A DNA stretch of 64,000 bases from Streptococcus pluranimalium (GTDB lineage: Bacteria > Bacillota > Bacilli > Lactobacillales > Streptococcaceae): NCBI RefSeq assembly GCF_002953735.1, contig NZ_CP025536.1, positions 1,866,001 through 1,930,000 on the forward strand. The letters run 5' to 3'. Shown here piece by piece: positions 9,166 to 16,344 of the stretch. A program made the position numbers and the translations under genes. The number at the start of each line of letters is the position of its first letter. The first letter of the stretch is position 1. The notes beneath the pieces were generated by a model that saw nothing but the letters and a program-made list of their open reading frames with translations, was not told the origin of the DNA and ran no database searches.

Positions 9166-9347
9166 GTATTTACCTCTTTTAATAGAACGTTAGATACCTT
9201 GTTTTTTACAAAGCTCAACCTAACTGAAAATCCGTCAAACTCAGCTTTGCAACAAACCATGGTATCTGTATTATTCTACCATAAAATCATCAAAAAAACA
9301 CGGCTATTCACCATGTCTTCTTGGTCTTTGTAAAGTCAAATAATCGC
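9166..9347 (-). promoter_or_regulatory. pnp promoter region
   Basis: An extended -10 (TG-G-TAGAAT on the minus strand, near 9275-9283) lies about 115 bp upstream of pnp. No clear terminator for fetB is visible in the gap. Confidence 0.4.
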
Positions 9348-10109
9348 TTAGAAGTCCAACTGCATCTGCTCGTTAAAGTAGGTTTTGTAAGCAAAATAGG
9401 AAGCAATCACAGAACCCAAGCTTGTAGCCGCTAAAAGCATAAACATGACCATAATTTGATATTTAATAGCGTAAACCGGGTCTACTCCTGCAAAAATCAA
9501 GCCAGACATCATCCCTGGTAGGCTAACCAAACCAACTGTTCTCGCAGAGTCAATGGTTGGCTGAACACCTGTTTTAATCGCTTGACGCAAAATAGATAGC
9601 GAAGCCATCTTAACTGGCGATCCAAGGGCTAACTTTTCCAAGACTTGCTGGCGCTGATCCGTGAACAAACTGTGCATGGCACGATAACTGAGTCCGATGG
9701 CAACCATAGAGTTGCTGGCAATCATCCCTGAAATAGGAACAATCTGAGAAGGAACAGCTTTGATGGCACCCGAAGCAATCAGAATACCCAAAGTGATAAT
9801 CGTTGATAGCAACAGCGCCACCCAAGACTGCCATAGATATTTGGTCTTATTAGGATTGCGCGAATGGGCTTGTCGACTGGCATTAAAGATAATCACCATA
9901 ACCATAGCAAAGGTCAAAAAGATATTATTGACTTGGAAAATATATTTCAATACAAAACCAACAAGTACCAACTGTACAACCGTTCGTACCACGGCGATAG
10001 CCACATCTTTCCCTAAGCCTAATTTTTCTTTAGCACTGATGCCCATGGCTAAGAGCACTAAGCCGAAAGCCAAAGCCAAAGATAAGTTACTAACTGATAC
10101 GTTTGTCAC
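9348..10109 (-). CDS. fetB: FetB-type ABC transporter permease
   Basis: 253-residue integral membrane protein of the YbbM/FetB (UPF0014) family, the permease partner of FetA in an exporter linked in E. coli to iron homeostasis and oxidative stress. About seven hydrophobic helices are seen. Conserved pieces include FNASRQAHSRNP, ISGMIASNSMVAIGLSYRAMHSLF, AIKTGVQPTIDSARTVGLVSLPGMMSGLIFAG and the following membrane segments. Start is GTG 10109 with GGAG nine bases upstream, overlapping fetA by 20 bases. The two genes form a complete transporter. Confidence 0.88.
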   Translation of the reverse strand: MTNVSVSNLSLALAFGLVLLAMGISAKEKLGLGKDVAIAVVRTVVQLVLVGFVLKYIFQVNNIFLTFAMVMVIIFNASRQAHSRNPNKTKYLWQSWVALLLSTIITLGILIASGAIKAVPSQIVPISGMIASNSMVAIGLSYRAMHSLFTDQRQQVLEKLALGSPVKMASLSILRQAIKTGVQPTIDSARTVGLVSLPGMMSGLIFAGVDPVYAIKYQIMVMFMLLAATSLGSVIASYFAYKTYFNEQMQLDF

Positions 10110-10743
10110 CGACTAATACTCCTTTCTCGATAGTCACCAGACGACTAGCTGCTTGAATTTCCTCACTGTCATGAGTCACTTCGATAATGGTGTGACCGGC
10201 CGTATGGTAGTCTGCAATAACACCGTTAACCAAGCGCTTAGTAACACCATCTAAACCAGCAGTCACCTCATCCAGTAACAAAACCCTAGGTTCAAAAAGC
10301 AAATTGCGCACAAGAGCCACACGCTGCTTCTCACCACCAGATAGGTCCTTGACCTCTTGGTCAAGATAAGCTCTAGATAAATCAAAACGTTCCAATTGCC
10401 CCACTACCTTAGCCTCATTGAAAGGAAGTTGACGAATCTCAAAAGGAAACTGCATATTATCTCTGACAGTCTTACCAAACAAGACAGGCTGTTGAAAACA
10501 ATATGACACCTGACGACGATAGCTTACAGGATCTAGATCTGCCAAAGACTTGCCATCAAAGATAATATCTCCAGAAACTGGGGAAATCAGGCTTGATAAA
10601 AGCTTCAATAGACTACTCTTACCACTTCCAGATGGACCTGATAAGGTCACTCGCTCTCCATCTTCCACCGATAAAGAGATATCAGATAAAATTGCCTTAT
10701 CCGCTACTTGATAAGACACATGATTAAGATTAAAAATAGACAT
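10090..10743 (-). CDS. fetA: FetA-type ABC transporter ATP-binding protein
   Basis: 217-residue nucleotide-binding subunit paired with FetB. Walker A is GPSGSGKS (about residues 36-43), the signature LSGGEKQR and Walker B VLLLDE follow in order, with a Q-loop in SYCFQQP and the H-loop in VTHD. ATG 10743 lacks any ribosome-binding site. Instead an extended -10 (TG-A-TATAAT) ends only six bases before the ATG, so transcription would start at or next to it. This makes a leaderless mRNA likely. Confidence 0.9.
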   Translation of the reverse strand: MSIFNLNHVSYQVADKAILSDISLSVEDGERVTLSGPSGSGKSSLLKLLSSLISPVSGDIIFDGKSLADLDPVSYRRQVSYCFQQPVLFGKTVRDNMQFPFEIRQLPFNEAKVVGQLERFDLSRAYLDQEVKDLSGGEKQRVALVRNLLFEPRVLLLDEVTAGLDGVTKRLVNGVIADYHTAGHTIIEVTHDSEEIQAASRLVTIEKGVLVGDKRIS

Positions 10744-10814
10744 GACGTTATTATATCACTCTCTCAGTAAAATAATAAGAAAACAGTTTCAATCTCAACA
10801 ATATACTTATAAAC

Positions 10815-10841
10815 AAAAAAAGATATTCCACTAGGAATATC
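10815..10841 (-). terminator. Terminator directly behind the 11-codon peptide ORF
   Basis: Perfect 8-bp stem GATATTCC/GGAATATC (10822-10829 with 10834-10841), 4-base loop, then seven T residues on the minus strand. It begins within the stop codon of the short ORF, which defines a transcript of roughly 70-80 bases. Confidence 0.85.
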
Positions 10842-10875
10842 AAATAAAAAACCATAAAATCGAACCAAAATTCAT
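10840..10875 (-). CDS. Candidate ComS-like pheromone precursor, 11 residues
   Basis: ATG at 10875 opens an 11-codon frame encoding MNFGSILWFFI. It is enclosed between a ComR-type box (10926-10941) with a plausible -10 near 10897-10904 and an intrinsic terminator that starts in its stop codon. A weak AAGAAAG site lies ten bases upstream of the ATG. Short, strongly hydrophobic and Trp-containing peptides encoded right after comR are the known cognate signals of ComR-like RRNPP regulators. The call is inference from layout and composition. No such peptide was recognised from memory, and expression is unproven. Confidence 0.55.
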   Translation of the reverse strand: MNFGSILWFFI

Positions 10876-10896
10876 GATATAGCTACTTTCTTGGAA

Positions 10897-10941
10897 AATA
10901 TATCACAATGATAAACTCTAAAAACAGGACAATAATGTCCT
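10897..10941 (-). promoter_or_regulatory. ComR-type box and promoter of the short peptide ORF
   Basis: Perfect 16-bp palindrome AGGACA-ATAA-TGTCCT at 10926-10941, overlapping the regulator stop codon. On the minus strand it is followed by a T-tract (TGTCCTGTTTTT) and a candidate -10 (GATATA/TATATT) about 21-23 bases on. This is the architecture of ComR-activated comS promoters, which lack a usable -35. Confidence 0.7.
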
Positions 10942-11833
10942 AGACTAACCTTTTGTCTTTGTCGTATTCCATTTTTAAACGATTAAGCAATATCGGTTCG
11001 TCTAAAGACTCGGCGATTAGAAAAGCTGTTTGATAGCTACTTTCCATCTGCTCGATATCCCCTTGAAATAAAGCCAATTTAGCTTTAAACATCTCTAAAA
11101 TCGGCTTGTTTTGATAATGCTTAGTGACTTTAATCACACGATCTAAAGTATCAATACAGTCTGGATAGTAGGCAACATTTTCTTGTGCTAAAACTGCCAA
11201 AACAACTTCTTCCATTTGATAAGCAATATCTGGATCAGATAAGTCTCCTTTTGAAAAAATAGACGGAATAAAGTAATCAAAATAACGACTATCTTCAATA
11301 CCTACTGCACATAAAAAGAGGTATAGAGAAATAAGAAGATAGTCATTCCAATTGTAAGCCTTTTTCAGTAAAACTTGTTCAAAATATTCTTCAATCAGTT
11401 GCTCTGCAAAAGCTGTTTTATGGGTAACAAAAACATCCAAATCAGCTTGTAACACCTCAATAGCCATCTGTTCTTCTTCAGGGACTGAATCATAATAGGT
11501 TTGCAGTTCATCCATCAACCCATCCAAATAGTTTAGTCTTTCAGGATCTTCGTAACTTTTGAATTGGACAATACGACGTTTAAGAGACACATATGATTGA
11601 GGAAGCGCCATTTTATCAGGTTCAATAAACTCCTGAATGGAAACGCCTAGTCTTGACGCAATAAAAAGGCCTTTATCTATTGACAGCAAACTCTTCCCTG
11701 TTTCAATCCGAGTTAATTGTCGGACGCTCAAATGTGATTCATCATCGCAGAGAGCTTCCTTTGTATACCCCTTACGCTTTCTTGCAGCCCTAACCCGCTG
11801 TCCTATCTCAGCTTTCAATTCCTCAGACATCAT
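10940..11833 (-). CDS. ComR-like RRNPP (Rgg-type) peptide-sensing transcriptional regulator
   Basis: 297 residues. The N-terminal helix-turn-helix (about residues 8-65) contains EALCDDESHLSVRQLTRIETGKS, closely matching the ComR DNA-binding domain as I recall it. The remaining 230 residues are helical repeats of the TPR type, the peptide-binding domain. ComR proteins bind imported hydrophobic peptides and activate promoters with GACA-TGTC palindromes. Two ATGs (11833, 11830) follow GGAG; the second has better spacing. It has its own TATAAT promoter behind the exporter terminator. The divergent context (exporter, peptide) suggests a ComR paralogue running its own circuit, not the competence regulator itself. 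Confidence 0.85.
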   Translation of the reverse strand: MMSEELKAEIGQRVRAARKRKGYTKEALCDDESHLSVRQLTRIETGKSLLSIDKGLFIASRLGVSIQEFIEPDKMALPQSYVSLKRRIVQFKSYEDPERLNYLDGLMDELQTYYDSVPEEEQMAIEVLQADLDVFVTHKTAFAEQLIEEYFEQVLLKKAYNWNDYLLISLYLFLCAVGIEDSRYFDYFIPSIFSKGDLSDPDIAYQMEEVVLAVLAQENVAYYPDCIDTLDRVIKVTKHYQNKPILEMFKAKLALFQGDIEQMESSYQTAFLIAESLDEPILLNRLKMEYDKDKRLV

Positions 11834-11867
11834 TATTCTCCATGCATAATAATGATATTATTATAAC

Positions 11868-11898
11868 AAAAAATACAGAAATATTAATATTTCTGTAT
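11868..11898 (-). terminator. Terminator of the ABC exporter, followed by regulator promoter
   Basis: ATACAGAAAT (11873-11882) pairs with ATTTCTGTAT (11889-11898), then TTTTTTG on the minus strand. The stem touches the permease stop codon. Immediately beyond, TATAAT precedes the regulator, giving it independent expression. Confidence 0.75.
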
Positions 11899-12593
11899 TA
11901 TTGACGCATTTTTAAATTCCTCTTGTAAGAGTAAATGAGAGCAACAGCAAGTAAAATTGCCCATACCAATAGGGCACAAAACTGCTGAGAAAATAACTCA
12001 AATGTTTTCCCTTGGGTCAAAAAGGCCTGACTTAAACCGATAAAGGAATAATTCAAAACTGTATTAAAACCTTTAAGTTCAGCTGATAAAATTGGGAGAA
12101 AAGTTACAAAAAAGAAAATCATTAAACTGTATGCACTGGCTTGCAATTGCGTTTTAGATAATAAGGCAATCGTACTATTTAATGCAATAAAAACCATTGT
12201 TGTCATTAAAATAACGAAAACATATGTCCCCCAAGAAACAATCTCAACACCACCTATCATTGGGATAACAAGCGCAGAAATGGTAGAAAAAACGATAGGA
12301 AAGGCAAATATCGAAAGCAGATACTCTGCCTCACCAACTCCAGACAGCAATAAGGTCTTCAAATTTCTTTTTTCTTTCTCCTCGCTAATAATCATCGATG
12401 AAAAAATACCTGCTGTTAGCGCATAAATCATATTAATTGACATCGATAGCAAAGAAACACTTCCTCTCATATCAGGAATAATATTCAAAAGATAGGCATC
12501 TACTATTGGCATAAGACCACAGATGATTAGAATGACTTTATTACTTAATAGGTAGCGCCATCTCAACCACAACAAAGATGAAAAATTAGCCAT
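11898..12593 (-). CDS. ABC-2 type transporter permease
   Basis: 231-residue membrane subunit with six hydrophobic helices, in the order of ABC-2 exporters: helix 1 after WLRWRYLLSNK, the cytoplasmic loop EEKEKRNLKTLLLSG between helices 2 and 3, then helices 3-6 and a short basic tail KRNLKMRQ. It overlaps the ATPase gene by 8 bases and has GGAGG upstream, so both subunits are made together. Such two-gene exporters beside peptide genes often export or confer immunity to bacteriocin-like peptides; that role is inferred from context. Confidence 0.85.
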   Translation of the reverse strand: MANFSSLLWLRWRYLLSNKVILIICGLMPIVDAYLLNIIPDMRGSVSLLSMSINMIYALTAGIFSSMIISEEKEKRNLKTLLLSGVGEAEYLLSIFAFPIVFSTISALVIPMIGGVEIVSWGTYVFVILMTTMVFIALNSTIALLSKTQLQASAYSLMIFFFVTFLPILSAELKGFNTVLNYSFIGLSQAFLTQGKTFELFSQQFCALLVWAILLAVALIYSYKRNLKMRQ

Positions 12594-13416
12594 GATTTTC
12601 CTCCGTCAATTTGATAAATATAGTTTCTAAGCTTGTTTCATAGGTATGCATACTAACAATATCATGATCCAAATAATCTTTGACGTTCGATTTAGCTACA
12701 ATGATTTTTTTGCCACTAGCATATGTTAATTCAATAGCATCTTGTTTACTATGTCGAGTAATGATATCAGATGGACTTCCATTTTCGACAATTTGTCCTT
12801 TATGTAAAATAGTAATATAATCACAAACTTTGCTAGCTTCTGACATATTATGCGTAGTTAGGAAGATGGTTGTACCCCTAGATTTCAAATCAAACAAGAG
12901 ATGATGTACTTTTTCTGCTAGACTGGGATCCATTCCAGAAGTAGGCTCATCCAAGAAAACTACTTCCGGATTGTGCAAAATCGCTCGAATGAGGAGCAGA
13001 CGCTGTTTCATACCAACAGATAAACTTTCCGCTTTTTTATGACGACTATCATATAAATCTAGCTTCTTTAAGTAATCATAGACCGTCTCTTTCGAGACTT
13101 TATGAAACTTTGCAAAGAATAATAGATTATCCTCAACGGTCATCTTTTCATAAAAACCAACAACATCACTCATGATACCTATCCTTTTGAAGTCATGCTT
13201 GGTTAATGATGACACATCTTTTCCGAAGATAATTGCTCCTCCACTATCCGCACGAAGCTGACCAGTTAAAATGTTAATTGTTGTTGTCTTACCAGCTCCC
13301 GAAGGACCTAAGAATCCAAATATTTGACCTTTATCAAGGCTAAAAGAAATATTATTCAGCGCAGATGAACCTTTAAATGACTTTGATAACTGTTTGACTT
13401 CAATTTGTTTAGACAT
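12586..13416 (-). CDS. ABC-2 type transporter ATP-binding protein
   Basis: 276-residue ATPase subunit. Walker A is GPSGAGKTT (about residues 37-45), the signature is LSVGMKQR, Walker B with D-loop is VVFLDEPTSGMDPS, and the switch histidine is in LTTHNMSE. The C-terminal 70 residues form the small accessory region common to antibiotic and lantibiotic-immunity exporters (DrrA/BcrA type). AAAGGAG precedes ATG 13416. Its promoter carries a ComR-type box 21 bases upstream of TATAAT, placing it under the neighbouring regulator by inference. Confidence 0.9.
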   Translation of the reverse strand: MSKQIEVKQLSKSFKGSSALNNISFSLDKGQIFGFLGPSGAGKTTTINILTGQLRADSGGAIIFGKDVSSLTKHDFKRIGIMSDVVGFYEKMTVEDNLLFFAKFHKVSKETVYDYLKKLDLYDSRHKKAESLSVGMKQRLLLIRAILHNPEVVFLDEPTSGMDPSLAEKVHHLLFDLKSRGTTIFLTTHNMSEASKVCDYITILHKGQIVENGSPSDIITRHSKQDAIELTYASGKKIIVAKSNVKDYLDHDIVSMHTYETSLETIFIKLTEENHG

Positions 13417-13443
13417 CTTTTTCTCCTTTGTGCATGTCTTACC

Positions 13444-13516
13444 ATTATAAAATAATATCTCCTAGAAAACAGGACATATTTGACCTATTACAAAATTCAT
13501 TTCTAAACGATATTAT
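13444..13516. promoter_or_regulatory. ComR-type box between exporter and divergent peptide gene
   Basis: AGGACA-TATT-TGACCT at 13471-13486 has the same 6-4-6 geometry as the box at 10926, with one mismatch to perfect symmetry. Both share the 11-base string AAAACAGGACA. On the minus strand TATAAT (13444-13449) lies 21 bases downstream. On the plus strand GATATT/TATTAT (13509-13516) lies 22-24 bases away, so the box could serve both directions. Confidence 0.65.
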
Positions 13517-13573
13517 TCTTACACTTTCATTAAAACTGCAGTTTAGAATTGAGTAAAAAATGGAGGTAAAACG

Positions 13574-13654
13574 ATGCTAACTGGTGTACTCATCTATACA
13601 GGTGTTAAAGTAGGACTAGCAGCTGCTGCAGCCTACTACTATACACATCGATAA
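13574..13654 (+). CDS. 26-residue hydrophobic peptide, candidate effector or bacteriocin-like peptide
   Basis: ATG 13574 has a strong GGAGG eight bases upstream (13562-13566), and a good terminator follows the TAA by about 10 bases, so this tiny gene is well delimited. The product begins MLTGVLIYTGVKVG, has a run of five alanines and ends AYYYTHR: an apolar helix with a basic end and no double-glycine leader or Cys. It is transcribed away from the exporter across a shared ComR-type box. Possible roles are leaderless bacteriocin, membrane-active peptide or signal. I do not recognise a family. Confidence 0.6.
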   Translation: MLTGVLIYTGVKVGLAAAAAYYYTHR

Positions 13655-13661
13655 AGTAGAA

Positions 13662-13694
13662 AAGAGAATTCCTTATAAGGATTCTCTTTTTTTC
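13662..13694 (+). terminator. Terminator of the 26-residue peptide gene
   Basis: AGAGAAT-CCTTA pairs with TAAGG-ATTCTCT (one unpaired base), followed by a run of T residues on the plus strand. Confidence 0.8.
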
Positions 13695-13951
13695 ATGTTT
13701 GCTTAAAGCTCTCCCAAATGGAAGAGTTGCATTGAACTCGCCTACGAGACTTGACGAAAAGAGAAAGTTCTCTAGACGGCTCCTGAAATGTATTTAAAAC
13801 AAAAGAAAAATACCCGTAGATTAGATGCTTAACTGAACTCAGGCTAAAATCCTAGTGTACAAACATACAGCATCATTTTTCTATCTTTATACGAATGGTT
13901 AAACGCCCTGACAGATTCGTTGAACACAGCCTAAAAGATCGGAAAAAAGAC
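13695..13951. other. Gene-free stretch before rpsO
   Basis: No ORF with a ribosome-binding site and no clear hairpin until the rpsO terminator. It may be remnant sequence at the edge of the accessory block. Nothing else is seen. Confidence 0.4.
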
Positions 13952-13990
13952 AAACTGCCTCGAAATAAACATTTCGGGCAGTTTTCTATT
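13952..13990. terminator. rpsO terminator (bidirectional)
   Basis: AAACTGCC-T-CGAAAT, loop AAAC, ATTTCG-GGCAGTTTT: a 14-bp stem with one bulge, with T-rich ends on both strands. It lies 35 bases behind the rpsO stop. Confidence 0.85.
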
Positions 13991-14024
13991 TTTCAGTCGC
14001 TTTTTGACGGCTTTTGTATCCGAA

Positions 14025-14294
14025 TTAACGACGAAGTCCAAGAGATTGGATAAGCTCACGGTAACGGTTTACGTCTGTGCGGCGTAGGTATGCCAACAAG
14101 TTACGGCGGTGACCGATCTTCTTCATCAAACCACGGTATGTCGCGTGGTCTTTTTTGTGCTCTTTGATATGGTTGTTAAGGTGGTTGATTTCCCAAGTAA
14201 GTACTGCTACTTGAACTTCAACTGAACCTGTGTCGCCTTCATGACGAGCATATTGTGAAATGATTTCATTTTTTTTCTCTTTTGAGATTGCCAT
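14025..14294 (-). CDS. rpsO: 30S ribosomal protein S15
   Basis: Primary 16S rRNA-binding protein of the small-subunit platform; 89 residues, the standard length. The whole sequence is canonical: [25 protein letters not shown], the helix-loop [19 protein letters not shown] segment (here [15 protein letters not shown]), then [21 protein letters not shown] and the C-terminal [12 protein letters not shown] 14294 has AAAAAGGAG upstream. It is preceded by a structured leader and a good sigma-A promoter and ended by its own terminator, so it appears monocistronic here. Confidence 0.98.
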   Translation of the reverse strand: MAISKEKKNEIISQYARHEGDTGSVEVQVAVLTWEINHLNNHIKEHKKDHATYRGLMKKIGHRRNLLAYLRRTDVNRYRELIQSLGLRR

Positions 14295-14322
14295 AGTATA
14301 TTCTCCTTTTTTTGCTTGATCC

Positions 14323-14370
14323 GAGTCCTAGGATTGGCACTCCTAAAACCAAGAAAAAGTTGGTTTTGTC
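14323..14370 (-). promoter_or_regulatory. Probable S15 autoregulatory leader
   Basis: The rpsO 5' leader can fold into a CCAA/TTGG hairpin and a second TAGGA-GTGCCAA-TCCTA hairpin flanked by GAGT/ACTC. Firmicute rpsO leaders commonly bind S15 for feedback control. Assignment is by position and foldability only. Confidence 0.45.
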
Positions 14371-14386
14371 GATTACCGACTTTATT

Positions 14387-14415
14387 ATTTTATCAAATTA
14401 TAGACTTAGGGTCAA
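14387..14415 (-). promoter_or_regulatory. rpsO promoter
   Basis: TTGACC (14410-14415), 17-base spacer, TAAAAT (14387-14392) on the minus strand. The -35 overlaps the last codons of the upstream MFS gene. Confidence 0.7.
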
Positions 14416-15575
14416 TTTTTTCTTTTTGAAAACAATCGACCTCCCAGTAAGCAAACTGACATACTAAGGATGAGTAAAGCATATAAGCCAAAAACACCAG
14501 TTGAGGTATTTGTTAAAGCGCTCAACACTTCTAACGCCAAAGCTGTTGACCCTCCTCCTAGATTGCATCCCAGAAGAACCAGAGTTGTCGCTGTTGCAAC
14601 AAGATGAGCAGGCATCTTTTCTGAGATGGTATGAAAAGCGTAAGTCACAGCTAAAGAATAGAAGAAACCTGACATCAAGGCGCCAATTACTAAAAATAAC
14701 CAGTTATCAGCTTGCCATAAGATGAGGCAGCCTAAACCAAAAATCAAGCTAACACCAACTTGGAAGAATTTCCCTAAAAAATCCATCAAGGGAGAGTATA
14801 AACCTCCCGCTAAAATCCCCATAATCATCATAGCACTCAGTAGAATACTGGATTGGGACGCTGTTCCTAAGTCGAGACTCTCCACAACTTGAGGAATCCT
14901 AATAGTGACTGAGGAATTGACCAAGATAATGAAGCCCGCATAGCAAGCAGTCCCAACAATATAAAGTAATTGCTGGTAAGAAAGACGAGTTGCTTTTACC
15001 TGAGTTTGCTCATGGTCTTCTTGTGGGGCTTCTGGTACAAACGCTAGGTACATGATTAAAATCAATAAACCAAAAGCATAAATCGCAAACGAAGCGGACC
15101 AGGAGACACCCAAGAATTGTCCTGCCAAAAAGGTCAGTACTGCTGAACCCAAAACTTCCATAGAACCTCTGAGACCAAGCATTCGACTACGATCTTTTCC
15201 TGTAAAGCGTTCACTAATAATATTAATAGCACGCGCATTAAGCATACCAATCCCACTTCCCAAAAGGATTCGTGAGACAAGTAACAAAGGGTAACTTTGG
15301 AAAACAACCGGTAAACTGCCTCCGACAGATAATAACAAAAGACCAATAACAATAATGACCCTTTCTTTTAACAATCGGTTGATGAATGGACTTAAGAGTA
15401 GAATCCCCATGATAGCAAAAGAAGACAGGGGAATAAGCCGCTCAATTTGCGAAGCTGTGTAACCATTTTTTTCAAAATGACTAATCATCTGAGGTAGGGC
15501 TGGTGATATGGCAAAAGTTGATACCAACATTAGAGATAAGGAGAGCAGACTAGCTCTTTCAAGGGTAGACTTCAT
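14412..15575 (-). CDS. MFS transporter
   Basis: 387-residue major facilitator with about twelve hydrophobic helices. The first follows MKSTLERASLLSLSL. A motif-A-like loop appears after helix 2 (SPFINRLLKERVIIVIG), with a second loop after helix 8 (SPLMDFLGKFFQVGVS). It resembles the CynX/YfcJ-like drug or metabolite efflux members, but the substrate cannot be read. A GTG upstream at 15593 is in frame, but ATG 15575 has AAAGG at good spacing. It is divergent from a Crp/Fnr-type regulator whose operator-like palindrome lies in the shared 85-bp gap, suggesting control by that regulator. Confidence 0.85.
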   Translation of the reverse strand: MKSTLERASLLSLSLMLVSTFAISPALPQMISHFEKNGYTASQIERLIPLSSFAIMGILLLSPFINRLLKERVIIVIGLLLLSVGGSLPVVFQSYPLLLVSRILLGSGIGMLNARAINIISERFTGKDRSRMLGLRGSMEVLGSAVLTFLAGQFLGVSWSASFAIYAFGLLILIMYLAFVPEAPQEDHEQTQVKATRLSYQQLLYIVGTACYAGFIILVNSSVTIRIPQVVESLDLGTASQSSILLSAMMIMGILAGGLYSPLMDFLGKFFQVGVSLIFGLGCLILWQADNWLFLVIGALMSGFFYSLAVTYAFHTISEKMPAHLVATATTLVLLGCNLGGGSTALALEVLSALTNTSTGVFGLYALLILSMSVCLLGGRLFSKRKN

Positions 15576-15587
15576 AAGGAACCTTTC

Positions 15588-15651
15588 TTGCACAATTAAA
15601 CTATGCTCAGTATAATGAATCTTAAGTGTTATAAATAGGACCTATGTCCTA
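15588..15651. promoter_or_regulatory. Divergent promoter region with a perfect palindrome
   Basis: Plus-strand promoter TTGCAC-N17-TATAAT (15588-15616). On the minus strand TATACT overlaps it as the MFS -10. TAGGAC-CTAT-GTCCTA (15636-15651) is a perfect dyad just downstream of the plus-strand start site and upstream of the MFS -35. It is a good operator candidate for the Crp/Fnr protein acting on both genes. Confidence 0.65.
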
Positions 15652-15674
15652 AAAGGAGGATGAAAACGATTTTT

Positions 15675-16325
15675 ATGGACAAATCAATCGAGGACCACTT
15701 AACTAATGAGGCCATACACCATTTTTTCCCAGAAAAATATCATCGCTATTTACGGCTTATTACTTATCAAAAAGGAGAAGTCATTTGTTATCAAGGAGAC
15801 CTTTTGAATCACATCTCTTATTTTCTATCTGGCAAAGCTAAAGTCATTCGACAATCTGCAAACGGTAAGGAACATATTTTAGAGACTATTCAAACCCCCA
15901 CTATCATCGGTGATATTGAACTTCTGGCTCAGAAGACTGCTGTCTCTTCTGTTATCGCATTAGAGGATTGTCAACTGATTCAACTACCACTTTTTGATAA
16001 GGCAGAGTTATTATCGGATCCGCTGTTTCTATATCAAGTTGGTCGAGAAATTGCGCTAAAATGCTATCAACAGAATGTCAGCTCATCTACTAATATCACC
16101 TACTCTGTTAAAGAGCGTTTAGCTAGCCATATTTTAAATATAGCCAATACAGAAGAATTCACACTGGAATTGTCCCTTTTAGCTGATGCTTTTGGAACCA
16201 GCTACCGTCATTTAAACCGTGTGGTGAAACAAATGCTTGATGAAAATATTATTCAAAAAACACGCTTCAAACACTACAAAATCACTAATAAAAAAGCACT
16301 TCAAGCCTTGGCAATCCAAGATTAA
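15675..16325 (+). CDS. Crp/Fnr family transcriptional regulator (YeiL-like)
   Basis: About 216 residues. N-terminal cyclic-nucleotide-binding-like beta roll (KGEVICYQGDLLNHISYFLSGKAKVI, then GDIELLA), a dimer helix, and a C-terminal winged helix with LLADAFGTSYRHLNRVVKQMLDENII. No N-terminal Cys cluster for an Fe-S centre is seen, so it is not a classical FNR. The ATG at 15660 is directly abutted by GGAGG and is unlikely; ATG 15675 is 15 bases from it. The start is therefore uncertain. Divergent from the MFS gene. Confidence 0.82.
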   Translation: MDKSIEDHLTNEAIHHFFPEKYHRYLRLITYQKGEVICYQGDLLNHISYFLSGKAKVIRQSANGKEHILETIQTPTIIGDIELLAQKTAVSSVIALEDCQLIQLPLFDKAELLSDPLFLYQVGREIALKCYQQNVSSSTNITYSVKERLASHILNIANTEEFTLELSLLADAFGTSYRHLNRVVKQMLDENIIQKTRFKHYKITNKKALQALAIQD

Positions 16326-16344
16326 AGTGCTTTTCCAATTCTTA

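Noticed and set aside
13862-14024. Small plus-strand ORF starting near 13895
   Set aside because: It runs through the rpsO terminator hairpin and has no ribosome-binding site.
15636-15651. TAGGAC-N4-GTCCTA as a third ComR-type box
   Set aside because: Spacing differs: the ComR-type boxes here have GGACA-N4-TGTCC (six bases between GGAC and GTCC), this one has four, and no T-tract follows.
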